The position numbers and the translations under genes are program-made. A stretch of DNA of 64,000 nt from Heliocidaris erythrogramma (taxonomy: Eukaryota > Echinodermata > Echinoidea > Camarodonta > Echinometridae). Below the pieces are notes generated by a model. It was not told the origin of the DNA, did not search any database, and saw only the letters and a list, made by a program, of their open reading frames with translations. Position 1 is the stretch's first letter, and the number at the start of each line of letters is the position of its first letter. The DNA lies in assembly GCA_025617745.1 (NCBI GenBank), contig CM046853.1:53283021-53347020 (forward strand), read 5' to 3'. Positions 21,838 to 33,242 of this stretch are shown in pieces.

Positions 21838-22766
21838 TTTGATTCAGCCATCAAAATATGCTAATTTAGATAAGATATAAAAATTACAAGAGACCATTTC
21901 ACTGCCCGAAAATGAGATGGTGGGTGCCCGAATGCAGGAAAATGTTGATATTCTCGTGGGAGTGGGCTGCAGCCCCCACCCCCCTCAGACGTTAATGCAT
22001 ACATACCCCAATCGCTCATCTAAGGACGGTTGAACGATTTTAGAAATCCCCCTTATTTTTCTCTTCGTTTGATTAAAAAAAAAAAAAAAAAAAACTACAA
22101 TACGTGGTAGGGCAGGGAATTGATAATATGATATGCTCTTTGCGAGCGAGCAAAAAATTTGATACTTTTATTCATACTAATAGCTAGGATGATATATTAT
22201 GTATCAAAATAGTACATAAAACAAGACTTATTTTTTATTACTAGATACTTTTAGCGGGCCGCATGAAATCGTTTCGCGGGCCGCACTTTAAGAACTTGGG
22301 CCCGAGGCGTTAAAGTTCCTATTACACTGTATTTACCTAGATTCTATGAATACTAATCACATCTAAGGTTAACGACAATAGTTTCAGGTGAAAAAATAAA
22401 ATATATTGGGGTATTTCTCAAGAGGTAATGATACATTATGAACTAGAGACAATATCCTACACTGTAAAAAAATAATTGTAAAACTACAGGTTTCCTGGCC
22501 CTTGAAATTACAAGTTATTGCCGTCATTTCAATTTTACAGGCTTTTTCCTGTAAAACAACAGCAAGTTTGTTGGTTTACCGGAAATCAGCATTTATTTTC
22601 AATCGCCCGATAAAAAAACACCGTTAAAAAAACATTTTCTCATATTTTAACAAGTTACCCTGTTAAATTACCAATTATGTGGGAAAACACTTATATGAAT
22701 ATTCATGAATTTAAAAAACTAAAGAACTATAAGGTGCATATACAAGATTGCATTAAATTGAATAAA

Positions 22767-22942
22767 CTGGGCGTTGTGGCGTGCGCCTGTAATCCAGCTA
22801 CCAGTGGAAGTCATAAACTGTTTCAGCGGACCCAGGTTCGAGACTGAGTCACGTCTTTCGGATGGTGACGTTAAAGGTCGGTCCCAGACGTAAATAATCA
22901 TATCTGATTGATACACGTCTGTAAAAACCCAATTACACAATG
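22767..22942 (+). mobile_element. 7SL/Alu-like SINE, copy 1
   Basis: The head reads GGGCGTTGTGGCGTGCGCC followed directly by TGTAATCCAGCTACC, then CAGCGGACCCAGGTTCGAGAC. In order and spacing this matches the Alu domain of 7SL RNA (GGGCG-GTGGCG-CGCCTGTAATCC-AGCTAC, then the internal GTTCGA-type B box). The 3' half (CTTTCGGATGGTGACGTTAAA-GTCGGTCCC) resembles LINE 3' tails, and the element ends in ACAC repeats. It sits next to copy 2, with ATTAAATTGA words flanking each copy. Confidence 0.75.
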
Positions 22943-22968
22943 ATTAAATTGAATGATTAAATTGATGA

Positions 22969-23132
22969 CTGGGCGTTGTGGCGTGCCTGTAATCCAGCTA
23001 CCAGTGGAAGTTATAAACTGATTCAGCGGACCCAGGTTCGAGACTGAGTCACGTCTTTCGGATGGTGACGTTTAAAGGTCGGTCCCAGACGTAAATAATC
23101 ATATAATTACACACACACACACACACACACAA
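22969..23132 (+). mobile_element. 7SL/Alu-like SINE, copy 2
   Basis: Second copy, about 95% like copy 1 over the shared part by eye, lacking a GC dinucleotide in the GCGTGCGCC segment and the 3' 30 bp before the (AC)n tail (23108-23132). Confidence 0.75.
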
Positions 23133-23413
23133 TTAACTACATAAGATATGTTTAGGATAGGATAGATTTAGGTAGAGAATAGGATAACATAAAGCATGGC
23201 TATACACTAATAACTGTAAAACTACAGACTTTCTGGCTTTCCTTGAGACTGACTACAAATTATTTTAAATTTACAGTCTCTTTCCTGTCAATAAACGGAA
23301 ATATTTTTTACAGACTGTAGTTTTACATGAGGCTGTAAAATAACGTGCACTCCTGGCGTTTCGACTGCCAGGAAATTTCCTGTAAAAATACCCACATATT
23401 TTTTAACAGTGTA

Positions 23414-24002
23414 CCTTGTTTGTTCCCCCCCTTCACATGATTAACGTGTTTGAGGAAATGCTTCCTGAAAATGATACTATTAATCAACACACGTGATTTC
23501 CTTGCTATTAGTCATAGTCATTAGTCATTGGAATACGCTGAGAGACTAAAAAACTACTTGCTTTGCACCACCTCACCTTACATCCTGCGTGAAATATATT
23601 GTGTGATATCAGTCAAGTCGAAGATTGCAGAAAGGTAGGACTGAATTTATTCGAATTTGATAGATCTGAAACCATTATCTCATTTTAAGTTATTTATAGT
23701 GGTGAGCAACATTATACATGTACTTGTACTGTGTAGTATACCCAATGCCTTCTATACTCTGTACTCCGTACTCTGTATATAGCACCATCAAAATGAATAA
23801 GTGTATAATGCGGGCGCACTACACGTATGTTCCTAACAATGAAAAAATTAACAACCCCATTATACATAGAATATGTCTGAAAGTAAACAAGCATCAGACT
23901 GATTTTGGAAACCCACAATATGCGCTGTTAAAAGCACCCAAAGAACAGTTGAATTTAGTCTAGAAATTGCCATTATTCATTCTTCATGGACATTATTTCA
24001 GC
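23414..24002. other. Intergenic stretch upstream of B1
   Basis: No element ends were found. The segment near 23578-23634 ends AAAG|GTAGGA and could be a non-coding first exon of B1, but nothing else supports that. Confidence 0.3.
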
Positions 24003-24240
24003 AGCGTGGTATATTGGTGAAGGGCCTTGACTCCGAATGGAGGTCCTGGGTGCAATCCTTGCTCTACATCCTAGGACAAGGTGTTTTACACACATTTATC
24101 CCTCTAGACCAACGTGATTTAAATGGGTACCTGGCAATGCTGGGGTGATAATAATTTCAGGGCCCCAGGAAGAGCAGTATTAATAGTGATGATGCTAACC
24201 TGTACAGAACAAAATGCCGGCGACTTTGAATGCCATTCTG
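24003..24240 (+). mobile_element. tRNA-derived SINE (degraded)
   Basis: A tRNA-like head (GTGGTATATTGGTGAAGGGCC, then the decayed B box GGGTGCAATCC) is followed by the same central word as the SINE at 4427 (GATTTAAATGGGTACC). The tail is degraded. Confidence 0.6.
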
Positions 24241-24483
24241 TTTGAAGAGGGGGTAGGACTGTGACTATGTTAGATACGTATAATAGAACTTGATCAGATT
24301 CTCTTTTAAATTAAACATAAGTTCAGACATTTTCATTTACTTTCCAGCTTTTTTTAAGGCAAAGTAATCCATTTTTAAAGTGACGCCCGTTCGGGCTGCC
24401 ATTTTAGCTTCTGTTTTTTGGCACCATAATGTTTTTGATATTCACGAGATCTGGAAGCTCTAGTCCTAATTGGCTAATTTGTA

Positions 24484-24570
24484 AAGTCAAAGGACGTTAG
24501 TGCTGCGGCAGGGATTCGAACCCCGAGACTTTATTGTTATTTTTAAGCTTGTCTACTAGCAAAGCCATCA
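24484..24570 (-). mobile_element. tRNA-derived SINE head fragment
   Basis: On the minus strand it reads GGGGTTCGAATCCCTGCCG followed by CAGCACTAACGTCCTTTG, the same junction as in the SINE at 4481-4512. Only about 85 bp remain. Confidence 0.6.
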
Positions 24571-25054
24571 ATGAAAAGGGAAATTACGGTCATTTTGGAC
24601 ATTATCATGAAACGGATTTTAGAAAATGGCGCTCAAGTGGGATTTTAAGGTCTTTAATAGGTTATTCTGCACCAGACGTATCCTGAAAATTTCAACTTCT
24701 ATATATTCAACTTCTATATATTCAACTTCTATATCAGCTTTGTCCGAGTTGAAGCTAACGCTTTTGGAATATATTTGATGACAGTATGAAAACACAAATG
24801 CGTCATGGGCAGTGATTAACAGTGATAGTGGCATATTCATGTAAAATACTAAAGTGTGTACTTTCTCCTTTTTGTATGAATTTCCTGGGAATAAAAAATG
24901 ATCGCAATAGTTAAAGGAGAAAAAAAAACGAAACCGAAAGTAACCCTTTACAAATCTAATTTCGTGAAGATGAATTAGCAAGCTGTTTTCTCCATTCCCT
25001 TTGTTTTTGAAATAACATAATTTAATTGTTAAACCTTATTAACTCATTCTATAG

Positions 25055-25334
25055 ATGTCATCCAGTCGGAGGGTGAAAGTAGCTGTTTATAGCGGCAGTC
25101 AGGAGGACAATGTGGCGGGTCTTATTAAGGAAATACAGGAGAAGATGTCGGATTATGTAGAAGTTGTCAAATTCGTCCAACTTCCTTACAACGTCAGTGA
25201 CATGTCGAAAATGAAACTGGATAAGAATCATTACATGTTGCTATGTCATTCCATCGACAACAGAAGGTTTTCAATCACGAATGTCACAGATGCTCTTTAT
25301 GATGACTTCTTAAGGAAAGCTGAGAAGAAACTAG
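25055..25334 (+). CDS. Paralogue B1, first coding exon (alpha/beta core with CHSI motif)
   Basis: Unrecognised family, B type. The ATG at 25055 follows directly on TCTATAG, so the exon may begin at the ATG with an upstream non-coding exon. It leaves in phase 1 (AAACTAG|GTAAGA). Residues 1-93 hold MSSSRRVKVAVYSGSQED, a helix (NVAGLIKEIQEKM), a second strand and LPYNVSDM, then MLLCHSIDNRRFS (61-73) and TNVTDALYDDFL. The first strand and loop (VAVYSGSQEDN) look superficially like the phosphate-binding start of flavodoxins, but I see no proof of FMN binding. Paralogue B2 at 63800 differs at only 6 of the 67 visible residues. Confidence 0.88.
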
Positions 25335-26649
25335 GTAAGATATAATTACCACTGGCGTACTAGTTGGCCCCCTCACCCCCCTCCAAAAAAAGGGGAAAAG
25401 GAAAGGGGGAGAAAAAGAAAGATAGATAAAGAGAAGGGAAATCTTTTTTATTTACTCCTGGCAAGAAAAAATGCATTCTTGTGATTAAGAACCTCTTCTA
25501 CAACATATCATGATCAATGGCTGAATTTTCTCAGTATATCTCCTTTCACATACACATTAATCCTATGCCTCTTTTGCGCGTATATTCGTTTTGTCACAAT
25601 TGTCTAATTATATTAGAGGGGAACTTTCCTCTTATACCTAAACCGTCCCCCTTTACAAAAGGCCTATACACTATCATGAAATTTCTTTCGAAACTGAGGG
25701 GAGCTATGTGAAATATGATTGCAAGCAGGGGTATTTCCCCCGGACACCTCCCCCAGATATATGAAAAAACATGAAATGAGTTGAGGCTACAGCACATCCC
25801 ACATCTAGACTCTATTGCTCTAGAATGCAAAGATTCGCTATTCAGAATGGAAAATCCTCTCGCTCTGTCGATCAGCGCCCTCGTTTAATACACTTACACT
25901 TTTAAAAGAAAATCTATAAACAGGTTTTACATAGGCAGAGTGGTATTGGAACTCGTAAAAATTGTCTTAATGACGATTTAACCTTTCTGTCCCCATCAGA
26001 GGAGAAAGAAAAGGGTGAGCTATTAAGCTCAGACTTTGATTTTCCTGTGTAAACGAAGGTTGTCTTTAAGTGCAAAGTTTCAAACAAGAAAACGTAAGAT
26101 TTTCTGGCTCGGTAACTACGGATGCAACCTCGCAAAATAGAATATTTAGTTTACCAAAGGCGTTGATGAGTGGGAAATTTTCATGGTGTAGCAAAATGCA
26201 AAGTCTTATTTGTGGTAGGGCCCCCCCCCCCCTCGAAATACTGGAACTCACTTAGCAGCGATATAACTATATGCAGTGAATTTAAACTGAGCGAGTAGGA
26301 CCCACCTCTATATCTCCCCCTTCTCTCTCTCTCCTTCTCTCTTCATCTCCTCTCTTCTCTGTCTTACTCCCCATTTTCCCTGCCTTCTCTCTCCCTTCTT
26401 CTCACACACAGACACACTCGCTTTATTTCACTCTCCTCCTTCTTCCATCCTTCTTCTCTCCATTCTCTTTTGTTTGTACACCGTTTTCCACTGACACTTT
26501 AGTCTTTCTTGTGGGTTGAGGCAATTGTCTTTCTACCTCAACTCACTTTATCAATTTCCTCTTATCAATAATTCGCTTCTCGTAATGATGCTTTATGAAA
26601 TTAATATTAGATTGAAAGAGGTTCATCGTGGTGAAGAATAATTGAAGAG

Positions 26650-26745
26650 AGTTAATCAGTTGTCTCACGATGTGCAAACGTAAACGTAGGTAGTCTGACG
26701 TTTCGGCTGCTATATACTGCTAGCCTTAGTCATAGACATTAATAT
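26650..26745. repeat. Dispersed repeat, copy 1 (GTCTGACGTTTCGGCTGC family)
   Basis: About 95 bp from GAGAGTTAATCAGTTGTCTC to CTAGCCTTAGTCATAGACA is nearly identical to 38140-38233. It is a fragment of an unidentified mobile element. Confidence 0.7.
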
Positions 26746-26889
26746 TATTGAACGTCCCAATCGTGATTAAGTTATATAAGTTTCTGGACATTTAATATAC
26801 AAGCGTAGCTTTTAAACATGTACAACTGTTTTCAACATTACTTACGTCAATATCTGTGCATCATATACTTTACTGATTGATATTTAATT

Positions 26890-27022
26890 ATGTGCCCATA
26901 TCTATGGAAAAAACATCATTGTTATATTATTGTAATTGTATTTATTCTGTATTATGCATTACAGTATTATGTTAATATGAATGAAAACAGTCAATAAATC
27001 TGAATCTGAATCTGAATCTGAT
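26890..27022 (+). mobile_element. LINE 3' end with (TGAATC)n tail
   Basis: AT-rich sequence ends in AATAAATC and then tandem TGAATC units, like the short-repeat tails of CR1/L2-group LINEs seen elsewhere in the window. No coding remnant is attached. Confidence 0.45.
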
Positions 27023-27304
27023 ATCCGAATATGTAGTTATTGATATCCAGGCGTTTTAGAAAATAAAAAATATCTAAATTCTTACTGGCTCAGCCCCCTC
27101 AAAAATGTTGGCCCATTACGCCACTGATCATAAGATAATCAGTATTAGATAAACAAATGACAGTGTAATGTATGTACAAATGATTAATAAAAAACACATT
27201 TTCATGAAAATATGTAGGCCTAATTAATATCGAACAAGCAGCAAAGATTCGAAGCGCACATTTGCTATACCTTTTACTATATACATTTTGCTATATCTTT
27301 CCAG

Positions 27305-27609
27305 GCCGCCGTAAGGTGGGTGTAATTGCCCACGACTTTGAAGCAGCTGATATCACCCCTCAGGCACTGGAAACTAGGATGGCTTCTTTCAAAAGCACTC
27401 AAGAAAGGACCTTCAGGAAATCAATTCTGCAACTCGTCGGCGGACAGCTCTCGAAATCACCCGTGGAACTGAACGATGGTCAATGGAAGGAACTTGAAGA
27501 ATATTTTAGAAACCAACTGAACACTTCCAAACCCGCCAAACCTAAAAAGGCTAAAAAGCAAGGTGTTACACCATGTGGTTGTGGTCGTGGTTCACCAACA
27601 GATGCCTGA
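27305..27609 (+). CDS. Paralogue B1, last exon (core end plus Lys-rich tail)
   Basis: The acceptor TCTTTCCAG joins G|GC (Gly94); the stop TGA is at 27607-27609. Residues 95-165 repeat the second half of the core: RRKVGVIAHDF, helix PQALETRMASF, strand ILQLVGGQL (134-142), helix GQWKELEEYFRN. The tail (KPAKPKKAKKQG, 169-180) is lysine-rich and ends with CGCGRGSPTDA. It lacks the long cysteine cluster of the A type. Total length 194 residues. The basic tail could bind acidic partners or serve as a nuclear signal; this is inference only. Confidence 0.88.
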
Positions 27610-30600
27610 ATTCTGGACGAGTTGTGCCCCTTTTTTCAAACAACATAGTTTGGCATGATCTTAAAATAGTTTACACAAATGGACTGAACAATAGACATTC
27701 AACCCCCCCAAAATAGCAGTTGCATAGTATTATTGTATGAAGCTGAAACAAAATGTTAAAATCTATGGAAACCAGTCTCTTTTCATACTTTTGATGCTCC
27801 ATTCTTTTCGACAAACACGGTACACTATGTTTGATAACATAAAGCAATACAAAAACATTGCAAAGATGGAGGTAGGTTTCCGAAAAGCGGAGCTTGTGTT
27901 GAGAACGCCAGGTTATTGTAAGAACTATTATATGATCGAAATGATATGGACATCTGTCAAAGTATAAAGGAGATTTAGAATAGGACAATGGATGCAGTGG
28001 ATGGGGAAAAGGGGTTGATCAGTCGATATTGTTTCATGACAAGAAATTTTTAACGGCTAAATTGATCACATTTTGTTCTTCAAATTGGCAACAGTAATAT
28101 TTTTCTTTTAGTGCTACATGGTTCAAATAAAATGTAATGTCTTGGAAAACAATATACATAGTTAGAAACTTTGTTGAAAAGTTGAAGAAATTGCCAATTT
28201 TTATCATAAACCGGTGATTTTGAACCTCTCAATGCATTGCCAATTTAAGGATTTTGAAGCTTATTCTACTTTTTAAACTTCGTTGCATCAAAAGCAATAT
28301 GGTCATGTAACGAAAATGGACACAATGTGAGCAGAAATTTATGCCCTTTCTCCTCATGCATCTGGAATATCTTTTAGAGCTCTGAATCAAATATTACTGA
28401 GCAAAATCACAAAATATCATGGTCAATATTGTCTCGAAAGGGTTTACAAGTCAGAGTGGTTATCGACGAATTGAGTATACAGTAGGCTGAAGTGCGAGGT
28501 ATCGACATTGTATTTTATGTTTGAAATGCGTTCGACTTATCACTCAAGCGAATATGTGACTGCTGTGATTTTAAACAATGATAAATAAGTGCCTACTGCA
28601 TGGATAATGATAATAATAATAAATGTAACATATATAGCGCCAAATCCACTCTGTGGAGTGCTCAAGGCGCATGTAGAATTAATTAAGAATTAAACAGAAA
28701 TGTTTTTTTCATGATTTTTAAAAGAAACAGATACACATTTTGATGTCTTGAGGAAGGCTATTCCATAAGGATTTTATAAGATCTACGCAAAAAGAGTGAA
28801 CTCTAATTTTTCTGGAATATCGCTGGGACGTACTTGTACTCAATCATACTTCAAATCATCTTTATTATGTATGTATATATTTATAATCACATGTATTATA
28901 TCGATAGTACAACAACACCCTCTTTGAGAATATTAACTTGAATAATTACTATATGTATATTGGCAGTTATAATGTGGTTCTATTTCTGTTTCACGTTTTA
29001 GTGTCTATCCTATGAAGGATTACTGTCAAAATGAATTTGATCATTTCATTTAATCGGATTGTTATCGGGTTTTTTCAGTTGCCATAATTTCATTGCTTAG
29101 CCTTTTGAAGCATAAAGTTCTTTCATAAACAAGGGTTACTTGGACTTCATTGGATTCTATTTAAATCATTGAGGTAAAGCATGGTTTACTTCAAACAGAT
29201 GTTTGAATTGTCTAAGGCAGCTACTTTCGAGATCCGTCTACTTAAAAACATAAAGTAAATATACATCTAGATGAATTAATGTAATTTTTAGATTAAATTC
29301 CATGAAGTAGTAATTATTCTTTTTATGGACGGAACATATATTTATTTGCCAAACTTGTTAGATACAGCGTGTCATCAACGCGAATTCATACTTTGAGCAT
29401 GCCTTGTTCAGTTGGATGAAGTTATAAGTTATGTATATAGAATAGATACATGTATATCAATTAATATATGATGAATCATATTTTAAAATGTAAAGCAAAA
29501 AATAAAGAGGCCCACGCTTGTGGCCAACAGTGCATTATGATTAGTATGTAGATACGTACAGAGTTTCCATAGATTAGGCTTATGAGCAAAACGTGTCCTG
29601 CAAATAAGTATGCAATGTAGTGTACTGGGACGGTACTGTAGATAATTATGACTGATACTAAACCCGCTGGCTACTGAATTATCTTATTCTCTCATAGGCT
29701 TCATGCAGGAACCATCCGGTTCCCGTAGGCAATGGGTTAAGCCTTTTGCCCCGTATTCTACTAATTCAGCAGTTCAGTTAAACGCAAAGGTTTTAAGACC
29801 TGTTAATCAAAGGGAACACAGAGACCTCTACATGAACGTCCTTGGTTAATCTCAACTTTAGACCAAGCTGAAACCCAGCATTTGGTTTACATTATTTTTA
29901 GTATAGAGTACAGACCTTTATGTATAGGTTAGACAAGGAATATCTGATCGGAATAAGTAACTGGCTTAAAGTAATAAATGATTACATTAAGTCATTTAAA
30001 CCTTTAATTCCATTATTTAAAAAAAGTCATGTTTATAGCCTTACAAGAGATTTATATGGTTACTTCCTACTTACTATTAAGTTTAATTTTGCAGAGAAGA
30101 AAACAAGTTTTGTACAAAATTTTGCCTTATTCAAAGATAACCATATCTCATTTCCGTCTTTTTATTTCTGGATCCTGAATGGGAGAATATAATATACATG
30201 TATTGGTACCTCCTGCCATATTATATGCAATCTGTGATAATATGCAATTTGAACATTGAATTTCATTCATCTGTCATTTTATATCGTTTCTATATTTGCA
30301 ATAAAATTAAAACCACCAAATGCGTGCATTATTCTTTCTGAGAGTTTTATGTTCTTTGCTCGTGTGTGGAATGAGATAGAGATGAGAGTCGGAGAATCAG
30401 GCTAGATTGAATAACAAGCACCAGATGTTAAGCTAAAATGTAAAAGGTATCAGGAATCCATATTCACCCACCAAATGAATAAAATAGATAATAACGATTA
30501 TGTTATACGTATATAGGTATACGTGTAATAGTGTATTGCAACGTCCAGTTATCGTGGAATATACATTGTACATGTAGTTAAATGCTTGTAGGAACATTTT

Positions 30601-31600
30601 GAAAGATGGGGAGGGGGTCAGTATATATTTGCCGCAAAAGTAACGTCAAAGTAACGTACATTAGAAAGGGGAAAAACAAATTATATTTTCAAATCTATCG
30701 AAAGGGGTTGAAAAAGAAACTTTAAAAATCTCAAAAGGCCGCAGCGAAAACGGGATCAAATTTTGACATTAGCAGAAAATGATTGAAATAATTTCCCGAC
30801 AATAATAACGGATCTACCGACAGAAAATAATGATGGACTATTTGAACATAATTGTTTTGCACCGATGTCTCATGTACACGTTTTGAAAAATGTAAAACTC
30901 AAGATGTCATAAAATTGTCAAGAAACGGTCTGTTGGATACTCCGAATCCGGGAATTTAAGGTAAATCTGGAAAATATTGATATTCCATATTCACGTAGCT
31001 TATAAATCAAAAGTTTTATTTGGTTGTGGTTTGTTAAAGGTCATCAGATTTGGGGGATGCCTTTCCCTCCAGAATTCCTCTGAGGAGGAAACCCCCCTAA
31101 TATTTGATGTGCCTTTCACCCCCTCTAACAATCATTAATAAAAAAGGATATTAAATTTCCAGGTGCCTTCTGGGGGTCTAAATTAACCGCCGGGGTTTGG
31201 AGGGGATACCCCCATGTGTCCCCTGGATCTGCCACTGAATTAAAGGAGAATAAAACCCCGCCAAAATAAATGCATTTTAATAGAAGCAGAAAAATCAAAG
31301 AAGCATATCAGAGAAAGATTGAGGAAAAATGGACAATTAATAAAAAAGTTGTGAATATTTGAAATCCTAAAATAGCTAAATGAATGGAAATCTGAAATTG
31401 GCAATGTCCTCATTATGCTAATGAGATGCTGTGATGTAAATGTGCTATACTTTCCAATTGCCTTATACAAATAATGTTGTAAAATCCACTTTCCTTGAAT
31501 ATATCTTTAAAAAAAATTGATTTCTGTATTATAGGTGGTGTTCAAGACTTTTCTGCTTCTGTTAAAGTGCATACAAGTTTAGGGTTTCATTATCGTTTAA
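27610..31600. other. 4-kb AT-rich stretch between B1 and the piggyBac-type element
   Basis: No convincing ORF was found. A minus-strand SINE tail lies at about 28607-28680 ((AAT)n then TATATAGCGCC, the complement of the 4427 SINE tail). Near 31205-31235 CCCCTGGATCTGCCACTG looks like one end of a hAT-type element whose other end I could not find. AATTAAAGGAGAATAAAACC at 31240 resembles the start of a dispersed MITE. The rest shows nothing recognisable. Confidence 0.5.
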
Positions 31601-32038
31601 CCCTAATAGAGCCGGGTTATTTTGACCCATCTCACAGCCGGGGGGGGGGGGGGGGCTGATTCCGCCCCCAAGATCTCGGCCGTCCAACGCGTGCCGGCAC
31701 GGACGTCGCCGACCACGTAATCTACAAAACTGTATAGTCAATTTTTCCGAAAAATGTCATAACTCATTAATTATGCTAATTTATGCATAAAACCAATGGA
31801 TTACTCTAATTAATTAAATAAAGCCCCAAAACTGCAAATTTTTTGTATAGACTCTTTGTCAGATTCTGATCAAATGAACCCCCCCCCCAAAAAAAAAAAA
31901 AAATCCTTTTTTTCTTATGTTTTTATTATTGTTATTTTAATTTCTTATGTATTTCCTTGTTTTTCGACTTTTTGTTTTTTATTGTTTTTTCGATGGAATT
32001 CGTCGGCGACACTATTTTAATCATAAACAACATAAAAC

Positions 32039-32446
32039 TGACTTGTGTTTTTCATTATAGATCGAGCATACGATCTTTAACACTGGGAGTAATATGCCGA
32101 AAGATTTGTTTACAAATTAAAAATTCCTCCCCAGTCAAGCTTCTTCGTTTACTAACCATTGTTCCACGGCGGACCGTTTGAATATTAATGAGTCAGAAAG
32201 AAGAGGATCTTGGGGTATTTGATTCTAGTTCGTCGTGACTTGGCCGTGAACCAGAATAGCCTGGTGGTTAAGTCGCTGCCCGGCAAGCAGTAGATGACAG
32301 GTTCGAATCCCGCTGGTTCCAATTTTTTCTGACTTGTGTTTTTCATTATAGATCGAGCATACGATCTTTAACACTGGGAGTAATATGCCGAAAGATTTGT
32401 TTACAAATTAAAAATTCCTCCCCAGTCAAGCTTCTTCGTTTACTAA
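32039..32446 (+). mobile_element. 408-bp element: tRNA-like sequence between 117-bp direct repeats
   Basis: Segments 32039-32155 and 32330-32446 appear identical (both start TGACTTGTGTTTTTCATTAT and end CGTTTACTAA). The unit is flanked by CATAAAAC at 32031-32038 and 32447-32454, an 8-bp target duplication. The 174-bp interior contains a 73-nt tRNA-like sequence (32248-32320). The same arrangement recurs on the minus strand at about 46298-46672 and 47790-48165. It resembles a miniature terminal-repeat retroelement, but the interior has no primer-site or coding sequence that I recognise. Confidence 0.7.
32248..32320 (+). tRNA. tRNA-like sequence in a mobile element (probably not a functional gene)
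   Basis: 73 nt, with a perfect 7-bp acceptor stem GAACCAG / CTGGTTC. The B box is GGTTCGAATCC. A possible anticodon arm GCTGC-CCGGCAA-GCAGT would give anticodon GGC (Ala), but position 33 is C instead of the near-universal U and the T stem has mismatches. The sequence repeats with its flanks at 46391-46463 and 47883-47955 (both minus), so it is part of a transposable unit. Confidence 0.45.
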
Positions 32447-33206
32447 CATAAAACTAATTGCTTTTAAACAGTAAAAGTAAAAATAATGAAACATTTATGA
32501 ATTTTAGCTGGAAACACAATTTGCATTGGATTTGTACACGAAATCAGGTTTTTGAGCAATTTTGGGTCTGACATGCACTTACGAAATGTTGCGTAACTCC
32601 GGAACCGCACGCGCGGACGTCACAAATTTGGTCTCAAAAGTTGCGCAAGACTTGAAAGAAAAAAGTAGTGAAGCGGCGTGGTGACTGCTTTTCACGATGC
32701 GAACATATTACGCGAAACGACGAGGGGGGGGGGGGGGGGCAGATTCCGCCCCGGGCCTATTAGGGTTAAGGGGGTTGCATTGTAAGTGATAGTTGTACTG
32801 CTGTTACTAGGGTGCGCTGTATTATAGTTATGTTTACACGTAGTACATAGCATCGATGCTTTGTAAGTCTCGAAACTATTTCCATTGCGTTCATACAGGC
32901 CGTGATCGACTTGCTTCTATCACCCACTCGTGACTACTAGTATTCATATCATGAGTCACGATAATGATACCGAGAGATCAAAGTACATGCGCTTATACAA
33001 AGTGCGGTATCGTACGCGAGGCGGGGAATACCAAACATTATCCGTGTACATATTCTAATACATGTATGGGGAATTAATGCTGACCTAAGTAATGTGTTCG
33101 ATAAAGTGCTTCTTCTCCGCCGAAACAGCGTGAAACGACACGGACCTACAGCTACATTCTATTTTCATACTGAATTTACGATATTCAAGCCACGTCAAAT
33201 GACCCA

Positions 33207-33217
33207 AAGATGGCGGA
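33207..33217 (+). promoter_or_regulatory. AAGATGGCGG motif over the A2 start codon (YY1-like)
   Basis: Same motif and same position relative to the ATG as in A1 (6608-6618). Conservation of the context across paralogues supports both the start codon and a possible regulatory role. Confidence 0.4.
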
Positions 33218-33242
33218 GAGTCCAACAGAGAGCGGGGAAACG
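33210..33242 (+). CDS. Paralogue A2, exon 1 (11 codons)
   Basis: ATG at 33210; MAESPTESGET; donor GTAAGC at 33243; phase 0. Length, first three residues, acidic/Ser/Thr composition and donor match exon 1 of A1. The next A2 exon is 6.5 kb away because a pair of Helentron-like elements and other repeats fill the intron. Confidence 0.62.

Larger units (their letters stand above)
22458..23413. mobile_element. MITE with TACACTGTAAAAA termini, carrying nested SINEs
   Basis: The ends are TACACTGTAAAAAAA (22458) and TTTTTTAACAGTGTA (to 23413), with further inverted blocks inside (AAACTACAGG / CCTGTAAAA). Two 7SL-like SINE copies and an (AC)n run sit in the middle, so the original element was shorter. 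No transposase is present. Confidence 0.65.
25335..27304. other. Intron of paralogue B1
   Basis: 1.97 kb. Contents: purine-rich tract 25385-25440; CT-rich simple sequence about 26310-26470; a segment at 26650-26740 shared with 38140-38233; a LINE-type 3' tail with (TGAATC)n at 26994-27022; and a poly-C run at 26220-26232. A CACTGGCGTA word at 25351 and its complement TACGCCACTG near 27117 could be ends of one large element, but the flanks do not match as a target duplication. Confidence 0.5.
31601..32765. mobile_element. piggyBac-type TTAA element (non-autonomous)
   Basis: The ends are CCCTAATAGAGCCGGG at the left and the inverted GGGCCTATTAGGG at the right. They are flanked by TTAA at 31597-31600 and 32766-32769. 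A TTAA duplication with CCCT-starting termini is the established piggyBac signature. Subterminal poly-G runs and ATTCCGCCCC words occur at both ends in the same orientation. There is no transposase. A 408-bp tRNA-bearing element (32039-32446) is nested inside. Confidence 0.8.

Noticed and set aside
25351..27120. One large hAT-type element covering the whole B1 intron
   Set aside because: CACTGGCGTA and TACGCCACTG are inverted, but the 8-bp flanks (ATAATTAC and ATCATAAG) do not match, so the ends may belong to two elements.
32248..32320. Functional alanine tRNA gene
   Set aside because: C at position 33, mismatches in the T stem and repetition together with mobile-element flanks point to a tRNA-like part of a transposon.
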